The notes under the pieces are model-generated. The model made no database searches and was not told where the DNA came from. It saw only the letters and a list, made by a program, of their open reading frames with translations. This document shows, piece after piece, positions 23,289 to 35,837 of a DNA stretch of 64,000 nt. The first letter of the stretch is position 1, and the number at the start of each line of letters is the position of its first letter. The DNA lies in assembly GCF_947179165.1 (NCBI RefSeq), contig NC_077238.1, forward strand, positions 44,933,293 to 44,997,292, in the 5' to 3' direction. The stretch is from Solanum dulcamara. Lineage: Eukaryota > Streptophyta > Magnoliopsida > Solanales > Solanaceae. The translations under genes and the position numbers were made by a program.

Positions 23289-25422
23289 TATAACATCCCT
23301 CAAAAATGCTCATAAGTTCTTTAAGAATGCCTTAGGATTAGGCCCTCATGTAACACATTATACTTAATCTTTTTGGAACATCCGAGTTTGAAATATCGAT
23401 CAGGGGGTCAAAACCTGTAGAAAAATAGTTTTGGTGGATTTTTAGGACCCATAGATCAAAAGATAGATATCTCAAAAAATTGTACAAAACAGAAAGGTCT
23501 GCGACAAGTCTGCGTCGCGGACATGGCAAGAATTTTCTGGCCGAGTTGGATTTTTAGTAAGGGCATTTTAGACTTTTCTCAAATTGTTAGCTAATGAACC
23601 TAGACATTTTTAGGACCTAATTCAACTCTATAAATTAATCTAAACCCCCAATTCTATTCATTTTTCTAAATTCACCTACTCAAATATTTCTCTCTCTACA
23701 AAAGACTCTCAAGGATTCCATTGAAGACTTCAAGTCAATTCACTCAAGCTCTGGATCAAAAATCTCAAGTTCTTCCAAATTAATTGGTGTTCTCACTTAA
23801 GGTATGTGGGTATTGATTCATGGATTCTTTCATCCATGAAGCCCAATCAATTTCTCAAGTCTTCTATCAAATTAAAGTATGGTATTTTATGATCTCTATT
23901 CCTATTGCATGAATTTTGATTCAAAGTATGATCATGAGTCTATTTTGATATAAATCGATGGTTATTGCATGAAATTGAAGAGGTTTTCCATGAATTCTCC
24001 TATTTTTGATTTTTAGGGTTCATGATGAAAATTATGAGTATTTTCAGTTATATTTCCTAATGATATTATCTATATGAATTATGTATGGGATGATATAAAG
24101 TTTATGATCATGCTTGTTTTCAAATCATTTACATGATTTTCAAATCAATTCATCATGCATTCATGTCTTACCCTAATTTCAAGTATAAGCTATGATCATG
24201 AATTTTTAAGTTATATTCTATGAGAAGTTTTATTCAACGATTTCAAAGGTATTATTGTGAATCTCATTCAAATTGATTATGCATCCAAGTTTTATCCTAA
24301 TTTCTAAATATGAATTATGTCTATGTATGTATGATTGTAATGATGAAAGGACAATTCTCATATTACAAGTATGTTATGAAAATGAGCTACTCTATGATTT
24401 CAAATCTATGATCATGACTATGATATATGTCATTATGATTTCTATGCTATGTATGTATTCTGTGGGATTTGACATAGCATCAAATTTGGACTTGAGGTGG
24501 GTACTCAAAATATGGGATCCTTATAGAAAGTCTCTTTTCACATAACTACATGTCACCATAGGTATAAAGGTATTAGAGGTGAATATCCAAATCTCTACAA
24601 GGTGAGTACCCAAAATATCAAGGCTTGGAGGTGTGTACCCGGTTTACATAACCGCTTAGTGTATCCACTTAGGCATGTAGGAGTCTACCTTGGTAAGTAG
24701 TCTTCCCCTTTCCTCCGATGGAGGGGTAACATTGGGATTCCATGTTATAGCTCTTATGGTCTTATTATCAGTTATGTTCCTATCCCACATATGGATGGTC
24801 CTTTTTATGTTTTAAATGACTAATCTTATCTTTTAATTTATATGATACTCTTATGGTTTATTATGCATTGATTCTTCTTAAAGACTACTTATGATTTTTA
24901 CTACTTCTCCTATCATGCTATTTAAAATGGTCATTTATACAAGTATGGTTTTCTATGCATTGCATTGCCTACATACTTAGTACATTCCAACGTACTAATG
25001 CATACGTTTTGCCTACATTGTCTCATAATTTAGGGGGTGAGGTTGAGATCATACTCATCTACGTGGCTAGTTAAGCTTTACTATCCAACGGTATTTGTGG
25101 TGAGTCCTGATTTATCAGGGACTAGTCATTGAGTTGGTTATTATTTCAAAGACTTTTGTTATGTTTCATATTGAGGGTGATCTAGGGACATGTCTTAGCC
25201 CCCGCCCATATTCATGAGTAGAGGTATCTAGTTGGATTAATACTTTGAGTCTATGTTGTGATGTGACATTCTTAAATTTCTATTCATAGTTTAGACTCTC
25301 TTATGATGTGTCCGCTTTTATTTTACCTTGTGTATGCTTATGATATGTACAAGAGGCTTGATTATATCCCTTCGGGGTTTCGATCGCCGTGTTATGACTA
25401 GGCCCTAGGTCGGTTCGTGACA
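23289..25422 (+). repeat. Gypsy solo LTR with target-site duplication
   Basis: Starts TATAACATCCCTC (TG decayed to TA) and ends CTAGGTCGGTTCGTGACA at 25422. It is flanked by TTGAA (23284-23288) and TTGAC (25423-25427), a 5-bp duplication with one change. No primer site, gag, pol or second LTR adjoins it, so it is a solo LTR left by LTR-LTR recombination. It sits in the leader of the (-) Tat/Athila element whose 5' LTR is 25475-26710. Confidence 0.8.
23629..23635 (+). promoter_or_regulatory. Candidate LTR TATA box
   Basis: TATAAAT lies about 340 bp inside the solo LTR, preceded by a CAACTC segment and followed by C-rich sequence. The position and context match LTR promoters of this group; function is inferred only. 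Confidence 0.4.
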
Positions 25423-25460
25423 TTGACACCTCAGGATCATCTTCAAATAAATCAAACAAA

Positions 25461-25474
25461 CACGGCGCCATTTT
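25461..25474 (-). other. Tat/Athila primer-binding site
   Basis: The minus strand reads TGGCGCCGTG a few bases from the LTR end TTATCA at 25475. TGGCGCCGTT is the usual primer site of plant Tat/Athila elements (tRNA-Asp type). The leader continues left for about 40 bp to the solo LTR. Confidence 0.8.
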
Positions 25475-26710
25475 TGATAACATCCAAATATACTTCTCAA
25501 AAAGAATATAAATGGTAATTTGCAATATATTTACCCAACTATGAATGGAGGTCGATCCCACAGAGAATATAAAAGAATATTATTAATAGCAAAATTTAAC
25601 TTGATAGTCTTAATTTAAAAAGGGAGATTTAAATTGAAACAAAAATAAAAGTTCTGCATGGTTATATAACTTAGAAAGAATATTGTATTAGTGATTGATT
25701 TTAGTTCTTAGCATGCAAGATCAGTAAGTTACCTAAGTCCTTGATCTTCTAAATAAGTGAATATCACCACGCAGCTTGATCTGTCTATGGGTATATGCTT
25801 TACTAACCCTTACCAGTGATCCCCGATTTAGCTATTTCTTTACCCATTCAAGATAATAAGATGAGGATTATTAGCCTCATATCTCGTTCTTTAATCCCTT
25901 TTTCCATCAAAGCAATCAAAGAGAAAGTAAAAACCATTCAAGAATCACTTTTTACATCAACTTACTTTGATAATTAACATGGTTCCCACAAACCTAATTA
26001 TGCAACTTAGCTACTCATAATTTGAAAATCAAAATTTAAAAATTATAGAAAAAATCTTAATTATAAACTTAAAAATTGAATAGAATAAATTCAAAATCTT
26101 GAATTCTTGAATAAAATGTAACAAAGATAGAGAAGAAAAGAATAAACTAATTTTTTGACCTTCACGACGGCTCTTTCAAATTTTTCAAGCTATAAAAATC
26201 TAAGTCCTAGGTTAAAAGTTATGTATGAGTTCTGTGTTAGTTATGTAGAATAGTTATTTTTATGGACTAGTTATAGATGTACAAAACCTAAATAAAAATA
26301 ACTAAGTCCAAAACTAATTAGAAAACCCAAAACCCAAAGGAATTGGGGTTCCTCATGACATTGTGCACCACCTCAACAACTTGTGAGAATGTATTCGCGT
26401 ACTGTCATGTGGAATGTCGTTGATAATGAGCAATTTGATTTTATTGCAAATTCTGCAAACATTGAATATTATATAAATATAGTATGATACTCAATTTAAT
26501 CTATTAGGCTGTCTACTTAATTTCCTTCTTTGATCCTTCTTCTTTAATTTTTTTTGGCTTCAAATTTCTTCATTTTTGCGTCAAATTAATTCTACAAATA
26601 AAATACATTATTTAGCACAATCCATAAAATTTATGGTAAAATAGGACAAATAAAAACACTAAATATGAGGCAATTAAAAAATAAAAATTATGTATTTTGG
26701 TCTCACATCA
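25475..26710 (-). repeat. Tat/Athila-type LTR-A, (-) copy, 5' LTR
   Basis: In plus reading it starts TGATAACATCCAAATA and ends GGTCTCACATCA at 26710. It is the inverted counterpart of 17972-19344. Adjacent primer site makes it a 5' LTR. On its right it cuts the 5' LTR of G6. Confidence 0.88.
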
Positions 26711-27141
26711 CATTCCATGTACTAACACATATATTTGCCTACATTGTATCATAATGTAAGATCCAACAATCAAATTCATCTTCCTCCTCCTCATGGCTAG
26801 TGCTTACTATTGTGCTATTGGTGAGTCCTCATATTTCGAGGATAAGACACTTAACTTTTTATGAGTCTATGACTTGCTTTTATCTTTTATATTGGTGAGA
26901 TGGGAGATTTTCTTACACCTCCAGCCATTAGTAGATGCATGTTAGATAGTAAGAGTCTATGTTGTCATTTTCTCATTTTGAGACATGATTTTATTGAGTT
27001 GTTTCTTCCGTATCTTTAATCTTTCTTATTTACTTTATTTACCTTATGTATTCTCATGAATGATATTCTAAGAGGGTTGGTTGGGGTCCTTTGATATTCT
27101 AATGGTCATTTCATGGCTAGGACCTAGTTTGAGTCTTGACA
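26711..27141 (+). repeat. G6 5' LTR, 3' end only
   Basis: The last 431 bp of a gypsy LTR ending GAGTCTTGACA at 27141. It corresponds to about 30450-30896 of the 3' LTR. The rest of the LTR is missing left of 26711, where LTR-A begins. Confidence 0.82.
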
Positions 27142-27145
27142 AACT

Positions 27146-27158
27146 TGGTATCAAAGCA
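27146..27158 (+). other. G6 primer-binding site (tRNA-iMet)
   Basis: TGGTATCAAAGCA, one change from the initiator tRNA-Met site, four bases after the LTR end at 27141. Confidence 0.9.
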
Positions 27159-27484
27159 CAAGGTTCAAGTGTCCTAGGGAGTCTTACATGCTGCATCAAG
27201 TAGAGTCTCGTTCATCGGTGTAAAGTGTGCCACATCAATGAATAGGAGGATATGAATAATCTCAGTAAAAACTTCAATTCTTTCATGATCTAATAATGTT
27301 ATAGAGTTGAACTCTAAGATTTCCTCCTTTAAGGCATTCTATTTGCGATTAAAGAATCATTCCTCCATGAAGATATCCTGTACGTAGAAATGTCGAAGAG
27401 GAGCAATAAAATCCAAACAAATCATTGAATTAACACGTGTCTAATGCAGAGTTCCAAGCCTCTTTTCAAATTCTAGCCTAAGCC

Positions 27485-28077
27485 ATGACTACTCAAGTGA
27501 ATCGAGGAGTAGTCGCTCCTCTAAATGTTTCTATACCACCGACAATAGTTAGAGACTTCATGAGGATGAAGCCGCTCGAGTTTAATGGGTCAAAGGTTGA
27601 TAAGTATCCCCAAGACATCGATGATGAGAAATCCGATTTAGCGGCATGCCAACTCAAAGGTGTTGCTTAAGTATGGTACAACCAATGGAAAGCTGAAAGG
27701 GTTAAGAGGATCCTATAGGTTGGGTAAATTTCAAAGTTGCATTTCTTGACCACTTCTTCCCACTTGAGTTGAGGGAGGCGAAGGTGTTGGAGTTTATCAA
27801 CCTCAAGCAAGGAAACATGAGTGTGAGAGAATATTCTATCAAGTTTACAAAGTTGTCCAAGTATGATCCTTCTTTGGTAACCGACTCTCTTGCCCGAATA
27901 ATTATGTTTATTTCAGGTGTGTCAGACTTGGTCATGAAAGAATACCAAACAACTATACTCATCAATGAGATGGATATTTCTAGGCTCATGACTTATGCTG
28001 AGCAAATTGAAGGGAATAAGCTTAAGGTGAGGAAAGTAAGGGATTCCAAGGAGGCTCGGTATAAAGGTGGCTTATGA
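27485..28077 (+). pseudogene. G6 gag pseudogene
   Basis: An N-terminal stretch (27485-27669) contains RDFMRMKPLEFNGSK, which matches the gypsy gag block (R/DF.RM.PP.F.GSK). After a stop, VWYNQWKAERVK follows in the same family order. A shifted frame (27769-28077) holds EFINLKQGNMSVREYSIKFT and KLSKYDPSLVTDS, the gag core, and ends RLMTYAEQIEG. The start is the first ATG ahead of the gag blocks, with modest confidence because upstream sequence is decayed. The zinc-knuckle part expected after this point is gone, since the frame runs straight into integrase sequence at about 28060. Confidence 0.85.
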
Positions 28078-28370
28078 ATTAGATTTACCTTTTGATTTGG
28101 CATCGGTTCATCCAGTGTTTCATGTATCTTTGTTGAGGAATTTTGTTGGTGATCCTAGCTCTATTATACCATTAGAGAACATTGAGGTAAAAGAGAGTGT
28201 TTCATATGGGAAGGTCCCAGTTGAGAAATTAGACCGACAATTTAGAAAGTTGAGAAATAAGGAAATAGTTTCAATTAGAGTGTTATGGATGAATGAGGAG
28301 GTTGAGGGTGCTACATGTGAAGCCGAAGTCGAAATGATGTCCTGATATCCTCATTTCTTTCCTTCCGTTT
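28061..28370 (+). pseudogene. G6 integrase C-terminal fragment
   Basis: The frame reads VAYELDLPFDLASVHPVFHV, SLLRNF, then EKLDRQFRKLRNKEIVSIRV and LWMNEEVEGATCEAEVEMM. This is the C-terminal integrase region and chromodomain-like tail of Tekay/Del-type chromoviruses. A TGA replaces the expected Arg before YPHFF. It lies one base out of frame with gag, so no fusion protein can be read through. No RT sequence precedes it. Confidence 0.88.
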
Positions 28371-28609
28371 CTAGTTGAGGTATTTAGTTCCTTCTTGATC
28401 CAATCATCCCAAATCATATATTTGTGTTATTCTCATGGTTTTATATGCATTCATATTCATGAAATGAGTTTTAAAGTCATGTTTTAGCATTAGATTGAAA
28501 GTTTCATCTTTTAGGAATTTTCAAGATGTTTTGCATCTATGTTGGGTTGCTATCATCCTTTTCTATTCTATTTATGCTAGTTTGATTCTCATTCAAGGAC
28601 GAATGTTCC

Positions 28610-28622
28610 AAAGGGAGAGATA
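28610..28622 (+). other. G6 polypurine tract
   Basis: AAAGGGAGAGATA just before the LTR start TGTAAGACTTC, after the conserved lead-in CAAGGACGAATGTTCC. Confidence 0.85.
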
Positions 28623-28623
28623 T

Positions 28624-30896
28624 TGTAAGACTTCAAAAGTTTAAAAGTCAGAAAATGAGGTTCAAAAGAAGTTTCATAGAAACTTACAGATTTGCTTCCG
28701 ATGGCTCTCTACAAATCCCCTTCATGGTCTGTATTGCACTCCACGAGCTGTGGGGTGTGCCCATGAAGACCACCAGGAAAAGGGGAAACACCAAGGGAAG
28801 GAACACAGATGGCTTTACGGCTCATGGAGCGGACCACAAGCCATGGTGTGATTCGTGAAGTCCAAACCCCCTAAGGCCCAATTCAAGGTTCCTACCAAGG
28901 GGCGGTACAATGGGATATGGTATACACCACGAGCTGTGGTGGAATTCATGGTGAACACCTATGCAGACCCTCTGTAAAGTTCTGCACCATGATCCCCCAC
29001 CACGGCTGTGGTAACCTTCACGGACTATTATGGTCTCCATGAAAGAAGTCCTGTAAATCCTCTTTTTTACCGAGTTCTTGTCTAGGACCACGATCACTAC
29101 CAGGGGCCGTGGTATGGTTCACGGAACATGGTTGGTCCTCTATCTAGTCATAATTTTCAATTTTTAAGGTGGGGGTATTTTGGTCTTTTCTTATATTTCA
29201 TTAATGAATGTGGATGGTTTTTGGGATTAGATTCTCATCTATTAACTACCCTAAATACCATTAGCTCTCCCATTTTCACCATAACTCCAAAATCACAAAA
29301 TCGTCTCTCCTAAATTCCCTCTCAAGAGTATTCTTCTTTATAAAGTAAATTCAAAGGATTTCTGCAAGGTCAAACTTCTATTCACTTCAATCTAAGGCTC
29401 CTAAAGGTCAAGGTATGTGGGACTTCATCCATGGGCACCTTTCACCCATGGAATTCTTAGTTTTCTCTCTTATTTCTTTATGATTTCTTCAATCAAAAAG
29501 CCCTAATTTCATGATTTGCATTGGATCTTCTAAATTATAATATATTTCAATGTTATTAGGCTAATTATGCATAATTCTCATAATATTGCATGATTTTAAG
29601 ATGAATTTCAATGACCCATACTCTATGTTATTTTCAATTATGATTTATAAGCTATGACTATGATTTTCAAGTTATATTCAATAAAAGCTTTATGAATGAG
29701 TTTCAAAGATGCTTTATGCAAAGAAGTTATGAATGATGTTCAATGATGTTTCAAGAAAGCTAATGATAGGGTGAATTACGACCCTAAAGATATTTTATGA
29801 AAAATGATTTGTAATAATAGAAGGACTACACCCACATTACATGAATGACATAATAAATGAGCTATTCTTACGATTTTACTATGATGATGATAGATGAGCT
29901 ACTCTTATGTTATCTTTATAAAGACGAATTGATAATATTATTATCTTTCCTTATGATGTTATTGACTATGTTTTCATAAAAGTTCCATCGAGATAATGAC
30001 TAAGCACAGAGAGGACTTTAAGGTGGGGTTTGGTCCGATATGCCATTTTAGCTACCCAAGGAAATTTTAATAGCATCCTTTAGTCCCAAACTATGTTGCT
30101 TGCGTAGGTTAAAAGATGCCAATATGGCGAAGCTAGTGGATCCACACAATAAAGTTAAAAGAGTTCATTAAAAGAATATGCCCTGGCAAAGTAGCCTACC
30201 CTATCCAGATATGGGAGTCATCGAATTCCATCTATCAGCTCGCATGGTCATATATGTCAGTTAAAGGTCTTATCCCGCACCAGTTAAAGTAAAGTTATGA
30301 GTTCTTATGATGATGATGAGACTTATGATGCATTGACCAATGAGATAAATGTTTTAACTATTTTCATGACTTTATTAATCTTTTAAAGATATTGGTTTTA
30401 CATCCCATGATTCATATTAATTATGTCCTATATTTATTGTTCACGCATCTTCTCACATACTTAGTGCATTCCATATACTAAAGCATAATTTTACCTATAT
30501 TATATCATAATATAGGATCTAATGATCACGTTTATCCTCCTCCCGCTCGTGGCTAGTGTTTACTGTTATGTTATTAGTGGGTCCTCATGTTTGGAGGACA
30601 AAACACTTTACTTATTATGATTCTATCACTTGCTTTTATCTTTTATATAATGTGAGCTAGGAGATTATCCTACGCCCCGATCTAGTAGTAGAGGTATGTT
30701 AGACAGTAAGAGTCTATGTTGTCGCTTTCTCATTTTGAGACTGGTGCTTTTATTGAGACATTGCTTCCGTATCTTTGATCTTGATTATTTTACTTTATTT
30801 ACCTTATTTATGATCATGAATAACATGCTGAGATAGTTGGGGTCCTTCGGGATTATAATCACCGTGTCACAGCTAGGCCCTAGTTCAGATAGTGAA
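28624..30896 (+). repeat. G6 3' LTR
   Basis: Starts TGTAAGACTTCAAAAG and ends CCCTAGTTCAGATAGTGAAA at about 30896 (terminal CA decayed to AA). About 2.27 kb. Its last 430 bp match the 5' LTR remnant. Around 28740-29120 it holds several CCACGAGCTGTGGT-like palindromic motifs. Confidence 0.82.
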
Positions 30897-31270
30897 ACCT
30901 ATGACTCATAGACCATTCTACAGATCGTAAGTGCCCTCATGGACATTTTGGTGATCTAGGATAGAATGGTATGGGTTGTTACACTTCTACTCTTCCTTCT
31001 TTATGGTGGGAATTGTGTCTCTACTTATTCTCTAAATTTTATTCTTAGAAGGTCTTGTATTTGTTTAGGATACTTCCTTGGGGGTGTCAGTATGTTTTCT
31101 TATAAATTTACTTGTATCTTAAAATCAATATATGGTAATTTCAGAACTCTTTATGTTGTTAATTTAGATTTTTTTTATTTTTCACATGTTATAATTATTT
31201 AGGGGTTAAGGGTTTTCCTACCTAGGTGTTAGAGTAGGTGTCTGCACGACCTATGGGTTGGGTCATGATA
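30897..31270 (+). repeat. 3' end fragment of another gypsy LTR
   Basis: Ends ATGGGTTGGGTCATGATA at 31270, the same terminal motif as the G2-type LTRs. The beginning is not defined. The segment near 30897-30960 has CTCATAGACCATTCTACAG-like LTR sequence. Confidence 0.5.
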
Positions 31271-31606
31271 GAAAGCTTCCTTACTAATTGAGTTTTGATA
31301 TAAAATATTTATTAGATTAACTTAAAATGATCATATCTCCTAAAATATGAAGATCTAGGTGGTACATAATCTATCAATTAAATGGTTATGAATCCTCTTT
31401 CCAATTCCACCAAGTTTGCATTAACTGAAATTTGGAGTAAAACATTATGACCATTTTATTGAAGTCTTGTTAGGTAGTCATTGTTTCATGGCCGGTATTA
31501 CGAACGTTGAAGTATTTCACGGACCTTGGAGCTTTTTGTGAAAGCTTGGTGCAATATTTTTCCAAAAACTTCCTGCTCGTGTTCCAGGATTATTTTGGTC
31601 CTTTCC
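31271..31606 (+). repeat. Fragment of LTR-D (duplicate segment)
   Basis: Runs parallel to 32610-32805 plus 50263-50410 of LTR-D, for example GAAAGCTTCCTTAC at the start and TTCCAGGATTATTTTGGTCC near the end. It is therefore part of a second, truncated LTR-D copy, probably the 5' LTR remnant of G4. Confidence 0.65.
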
Positions 31607-32438
31607 TAAGAAACTATGTACGCCAACGAGAGCAACGATTATAGAAAAATGCCTATATAGATAGAAGAAAGTTAAGAAAAGTATATTATAAGGAATTCCT
31701 AGTAGCGGTTTTGCATCTTCAAATATAGTATAACATGAGAGTTTAAGTATTCTTGTATATAGTGATGCCCCGATCATGTAGAGAGTTGTGCTTATAGTTT
31801 AGTGTGGAGAATCGGTCTGTAGACTCAAGATGGTGACCTACGAGCTAAAGAGGAGTTTATGAGGTAATGAACCAAAGTAGGCCTTGAGTTTTATGTATTG
31901 ATAAGTTTGCTAGGATGAGACATCAATGATTTCTCATCTTAATATATTCCTTGTACTTTACTTGAGGTAACACCCTACTCCTGTCTTGCATATCAGGGCC
32001 ATATCCATAGCCCAGATTCATGCACTTCATATTGATTCATGTCGATGCTTAGTTCATAGAATGAGAAGTAGTAACTTCATTCAGCAATCCCAATCTTATT
32101 CCATGAATCTAAGAATTTCCAGTCCTATGTTGTGCGAATCATGCCGGTAATTCTTTCCCTAGAAGGTTATGAGAAATTTTAGGGAGATTATTTGAGGTGA
32201 TTACCTTATTTCTATTGTGATTCTTAGAAACTTCAGTCCATGACCTGTAATCTTGAAAATCTCATGTGAGCGTTCATTCCAAGTATACTCCAGTTGAGTT
32301 TTAAACTCTCAATATAAATAAGTTCTATCTATGTTAATGGGAAAGTTCACAAGGCATGAGGATGGTAAAATTATCTCATTTCTCTTTTAGTCTATCTTAA
32401 CCATCATTGAAGGACGAATGATTCCAAGGGGGATATAT
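31607..32438 (+). other. G4 interior remnant and polypurine tract
   Basis: No protein block is recognised. The right end has the family motif GAAGGACGAATGATTCC, then AAGGGGGATA (32426-32435), the polypurine tract directly before LTR-D. Confidence 0.55.
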
Positions 32439-32805
32439 TGTAACACCCCCAAAAATTTATAAGCTAAGACTCAAACCATTCTTCTTATGTACATAGTGTC
32501 GTATTGGGTGACTCTTAATTATGAATAGGTGTTAAGGTCTATTCTTTAGTTTGAGAATAGATTTGGAGTTGAATAAAGGTCATAAGAATCCTTTAGCATA
32601 AAGTTGAGTTGAAAGCTTCCTTACCGGTTGAATTTCGATATAATATTTTACTTAGGTCAACTTCAAATGATTATATCTCCAAGAATATGAAGAGTTAGGT
32701 GGCCTATAAATATCAAATTAAAAGTTCTATGAATCATCTTTGCAACATCACCAAGTTGCATTAATTGGACATCAAAGTAAAAAGTTATGCTCATTTCAAT
32801 AAAGC
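32439..32805 (+). repeat. LTR-D (3' LTR of G4), first part
   Basis: Starts TGTAACACCCCCAAAA after a polypurine tract and stops at 32805 (AAAGC), where a (-) LTR begins. It continues at 50263 with GAAGC.ACTATCAG. The continuity is confirmed by the parallel fragment at 31271-31606. Confidence 0.85.
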
Positions 32806-33704
32806 TGTCACATCCCGAGTCTATATCCTAGGCATAGCCGGCACTCGAAAAATATCGTTGGTCTCAATCGAACCCTTGGCCTGGATGACTAATTAGAGGA
32901 ACACTAAACTCAATAGAAAAAACATTTTAAAAGAGTTACCATTTCAAATACTTAATCTAAACTCATGTATGTCTGAATAAATCTCTGAATATAACGAAAA
33001 TCCAGGTTAAAAACATACTTTAAAAAGTCTAGACAATCTCAACTCTATCTATAAAACCTCTATAACTATAAATAGGTCTCGGGACAAGCCCATGGCTACC
33101 GAAAAATCAATTACTAATACTAAAAGAAATAACTAATAAGGAGACCTCCTAAGGCAAAGAGGCATCACTAAAGGCTGATGATGTGTGATCTCAATAGAGC
33201 GCATGTTGATGATCCTGAGTAACTGCGTCTGCATCATGAATGATGCATGTCGAAAGACATCACTACATGGAATGTATTGTACATAAAATAACTGAATGAA
33301 ACATAACTACACTGAATACTTACACTGAAAGGAATGCTAAAAATAATCCAACTTAAAAGTAAAGCATGCAAATATAATGAAAACCTCAAAAGATTTACGA
33401 ATCAAATAAGGTAATAAATTCAATTCTAAAATAAATAGTATTTCCTCTTCTTGGGGATTTTATCTAACTATAAACCATCACTATGATCCTTGTGATGATA
33501 CAACATACTTCTCACGTTGCTAGAGTCATCCATTACCTTTTTGAGGTAAGGAACACAAACTCAACATATGGATCCATATAAAATGCCCTCAGTGAGGCTG
33601 GTAAGGAGTCACTTGAATCAATAGCACGATCCTATCCTACACTAGCTACATAGTTTATGGGATTTAAATTATCTGAACTCTTACCCAAATCGATGCTCAA
33701 TACT
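32806..33704 (-). repeat. Solo LTR G5, 3' part
   Basis: In plus reading it starts TGTCACATCCCGAG at 32806. Its content runs antiparallel to the second half of LTR-D (for example the ACATTCCATGTA segment at 51765). It breaks at 33704 where G3 starts and resumes at 48903. Outer flanks AAAGC (32801-32805) and GAAGC (50263-50267) are its target duplication with one change. Confidence 0.75.
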
Positions 33705-35558
33705 TATCCCACCCCAAGCTAGACACTAGGAGTCACACGGCGATCGGAACCTAAGGATCCCAACCAAGACTCTTTTCATAAATTATATTCATAAGGTCAA
33801 ATAAACATAATGAATCAAGTGGAATATCAACTCATAACCATGAAAGTCTAAGAATAGAAGGAACTCAAAACATATGTCCAAAGAGGACTACATGAACTTC
33901 TATGTCTATACATGCCTATAGCTAGATGGGGCCTTAGGAAAAGACCCTAGCTTACCCTAACATAAGAGGAATCAAATTAGCGACATAAAGAAAAAGCCAT
34001 GTCCTTGATGAATGAGGACACACTAACACTCTAGAATACTATATCAACTCTAGCCACGAATGTGAGGAGTGTGAGGATTGTCTGTCCCTATATTATGATA
34101 CAATGTAGGCAAAATATATTTTAATACATCGAAGATGCTAAGTATGTGAGATATGCATGAATAGTGAAATAAGGCATGAGAAATATGTACATAGGATGCA
34201 TAAACAATGAGATAAACATAGGTAAGACTTAAAAAGCATTTGAAATCACATAAAAACTTATGGTCAATGCATCATAAAACTTCTTAGTAAAACTTACATC
34301 TTTGCATATTAAAGTCCTCTCTATGCTTAGTTAATATCCCAAAGAAATTCATCAAAACAATAATCCATCATCAATAACATCATCATGAAACTAGTAATAA
34401 GAGTAGCTGATTAACTTACTGATTCATAAGAATCCATAAATTTTGGTGAGAATTATCCTAATCACCCTTTAATCATGATTGTACGAGAATTGTAATTATC
34501 ATACCATAATAGATGTTTGAATCATCATTGAAACATCATTATAAATTCCATCAATCTTTCATAAGTCTCAAACTTCTTTCATAGAAGCTTTCTTTGAAAT
34601 CATTGAAAATCATGATCATAATTCATGGAAATTATTATTGAGACTAACTTTATGTATGGGAAATTATAAAATAACTTGAAATCATGAAATTAATGTAGAA
34701 TCATTCTTATGATGACCATTGAATACAATTAAAAACATAATTGAAATAGCCCTATGCAATTCATCAATCTATGGTTAGAAAACAATTGAAATCGAAGAGA
34801 ATTTTGAGGAAAAACCTTGGGACTCCATGAATGAAAGGAACCCATGGATAAAATTCCACATACATTGGTGAATCTAACTCTAAAATTGAGAAGGAGACTT
34901 GAGTTTTTGAAACCCTAACTTGAATTGTAGGAGAGCACCTTCGAAGGAAACCTTGATTGCCTTGGGGAATTTTTAGAGAATGATTTAGAATATGAGGGGA
35001 TTTTGAGGGTTGGGTAGTTATAGGTTCTGAACAATTTCATAAAAGTGTCGAGATTCATTAAACCAAAATTAAGAAAATACCATAATACCCTCATTAATTA
35101 ATCTTAGAACACTCCACGATCCAACTTCTATGAGTCGTGATAGGGCCTACGAATCGTAGACTTGATTTGTCCTGCAGGGGGTCTGAGAAAACCCTGAGAT
35201 ACTGATTCTTAGATATTCACCTACGAGTCATGTTTCACAACTCATCGTTGGGTCTGAATTATAAACCCCATTCATCCTGCAACCTCTAAAACTTGCAAAA
35301 CCTGATATTTCCTGAGTCTCTGAAGTTCCTCTATGATTCAATATTATGAGTCGTCAACTGGTCTATAAGTCATCAACTTGACTCGTAGACTTCCCCTCAG
35401 ACTTAACCACTGTTCCTTCTTGCATACTAACCCTATGAGTCATTCTTATGACTCATAGGAGTACCTATGACTCGTACATCGAGTCGTGGACTTTATGACA
35501 TTCTAAATTTTCCTTGAATTTTCCCTTGTTTTATCTCTTCAATTTTTGAGGTATTACA
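33705..35558 (-). repeat. G3 3' LTR
   Basis: In plus reading it runs from TATCCCACCCC (TG decayed to TA) to GAGGTATTACA at 35558; the element-strand start is TGTAATACCTC. The segment 34170-35558 matches 47260-48897 of the 5' LTR. Length 1.85 kb. Confidence 0.85.
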
Positions 35559-35837
35559 ATATCTTTTTATTGGGAAGATTCGTCTTCGAATAAGATTCAA
35601 TTAACATAGAAATGACATGGAAAGAGGACTAGAAATCCAACATGAATATAATAACACATAAAAATGCATAGAATATGAGCTTTTCAAACATTAACATAAA
35701 ACATGACTTTAAAATCAATCTTCATTAATGTGCATGCATATGAAACACATAAGAAAACGGAATCGTAGGAATTTAGGTGACTTAGATAAGAGCAACTTAA
35801 TACCTTAATCTTTACTGGAGGGAAAGAGATACGTGTA

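Larger units (their letters stand above)
26711..30896 (+). mobile_element. G6: deletion derivative of a gypsy element (gag + integrase tail)
   Basis: Order: 5' LTR end (26711-27141), primer site (27146-27158), gag pseudogene (27485-28060), integrase C-terminus (28067-28370), polypurine tract (28610-28622), 3' LTR (28624-30896). Protease, RT, RNase H and the integrase core are absent, and the two coding pieces meet within a few bases. This is a mini-element of the kind that needs proteins from elsewhere to move. Confidence 0.85.
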
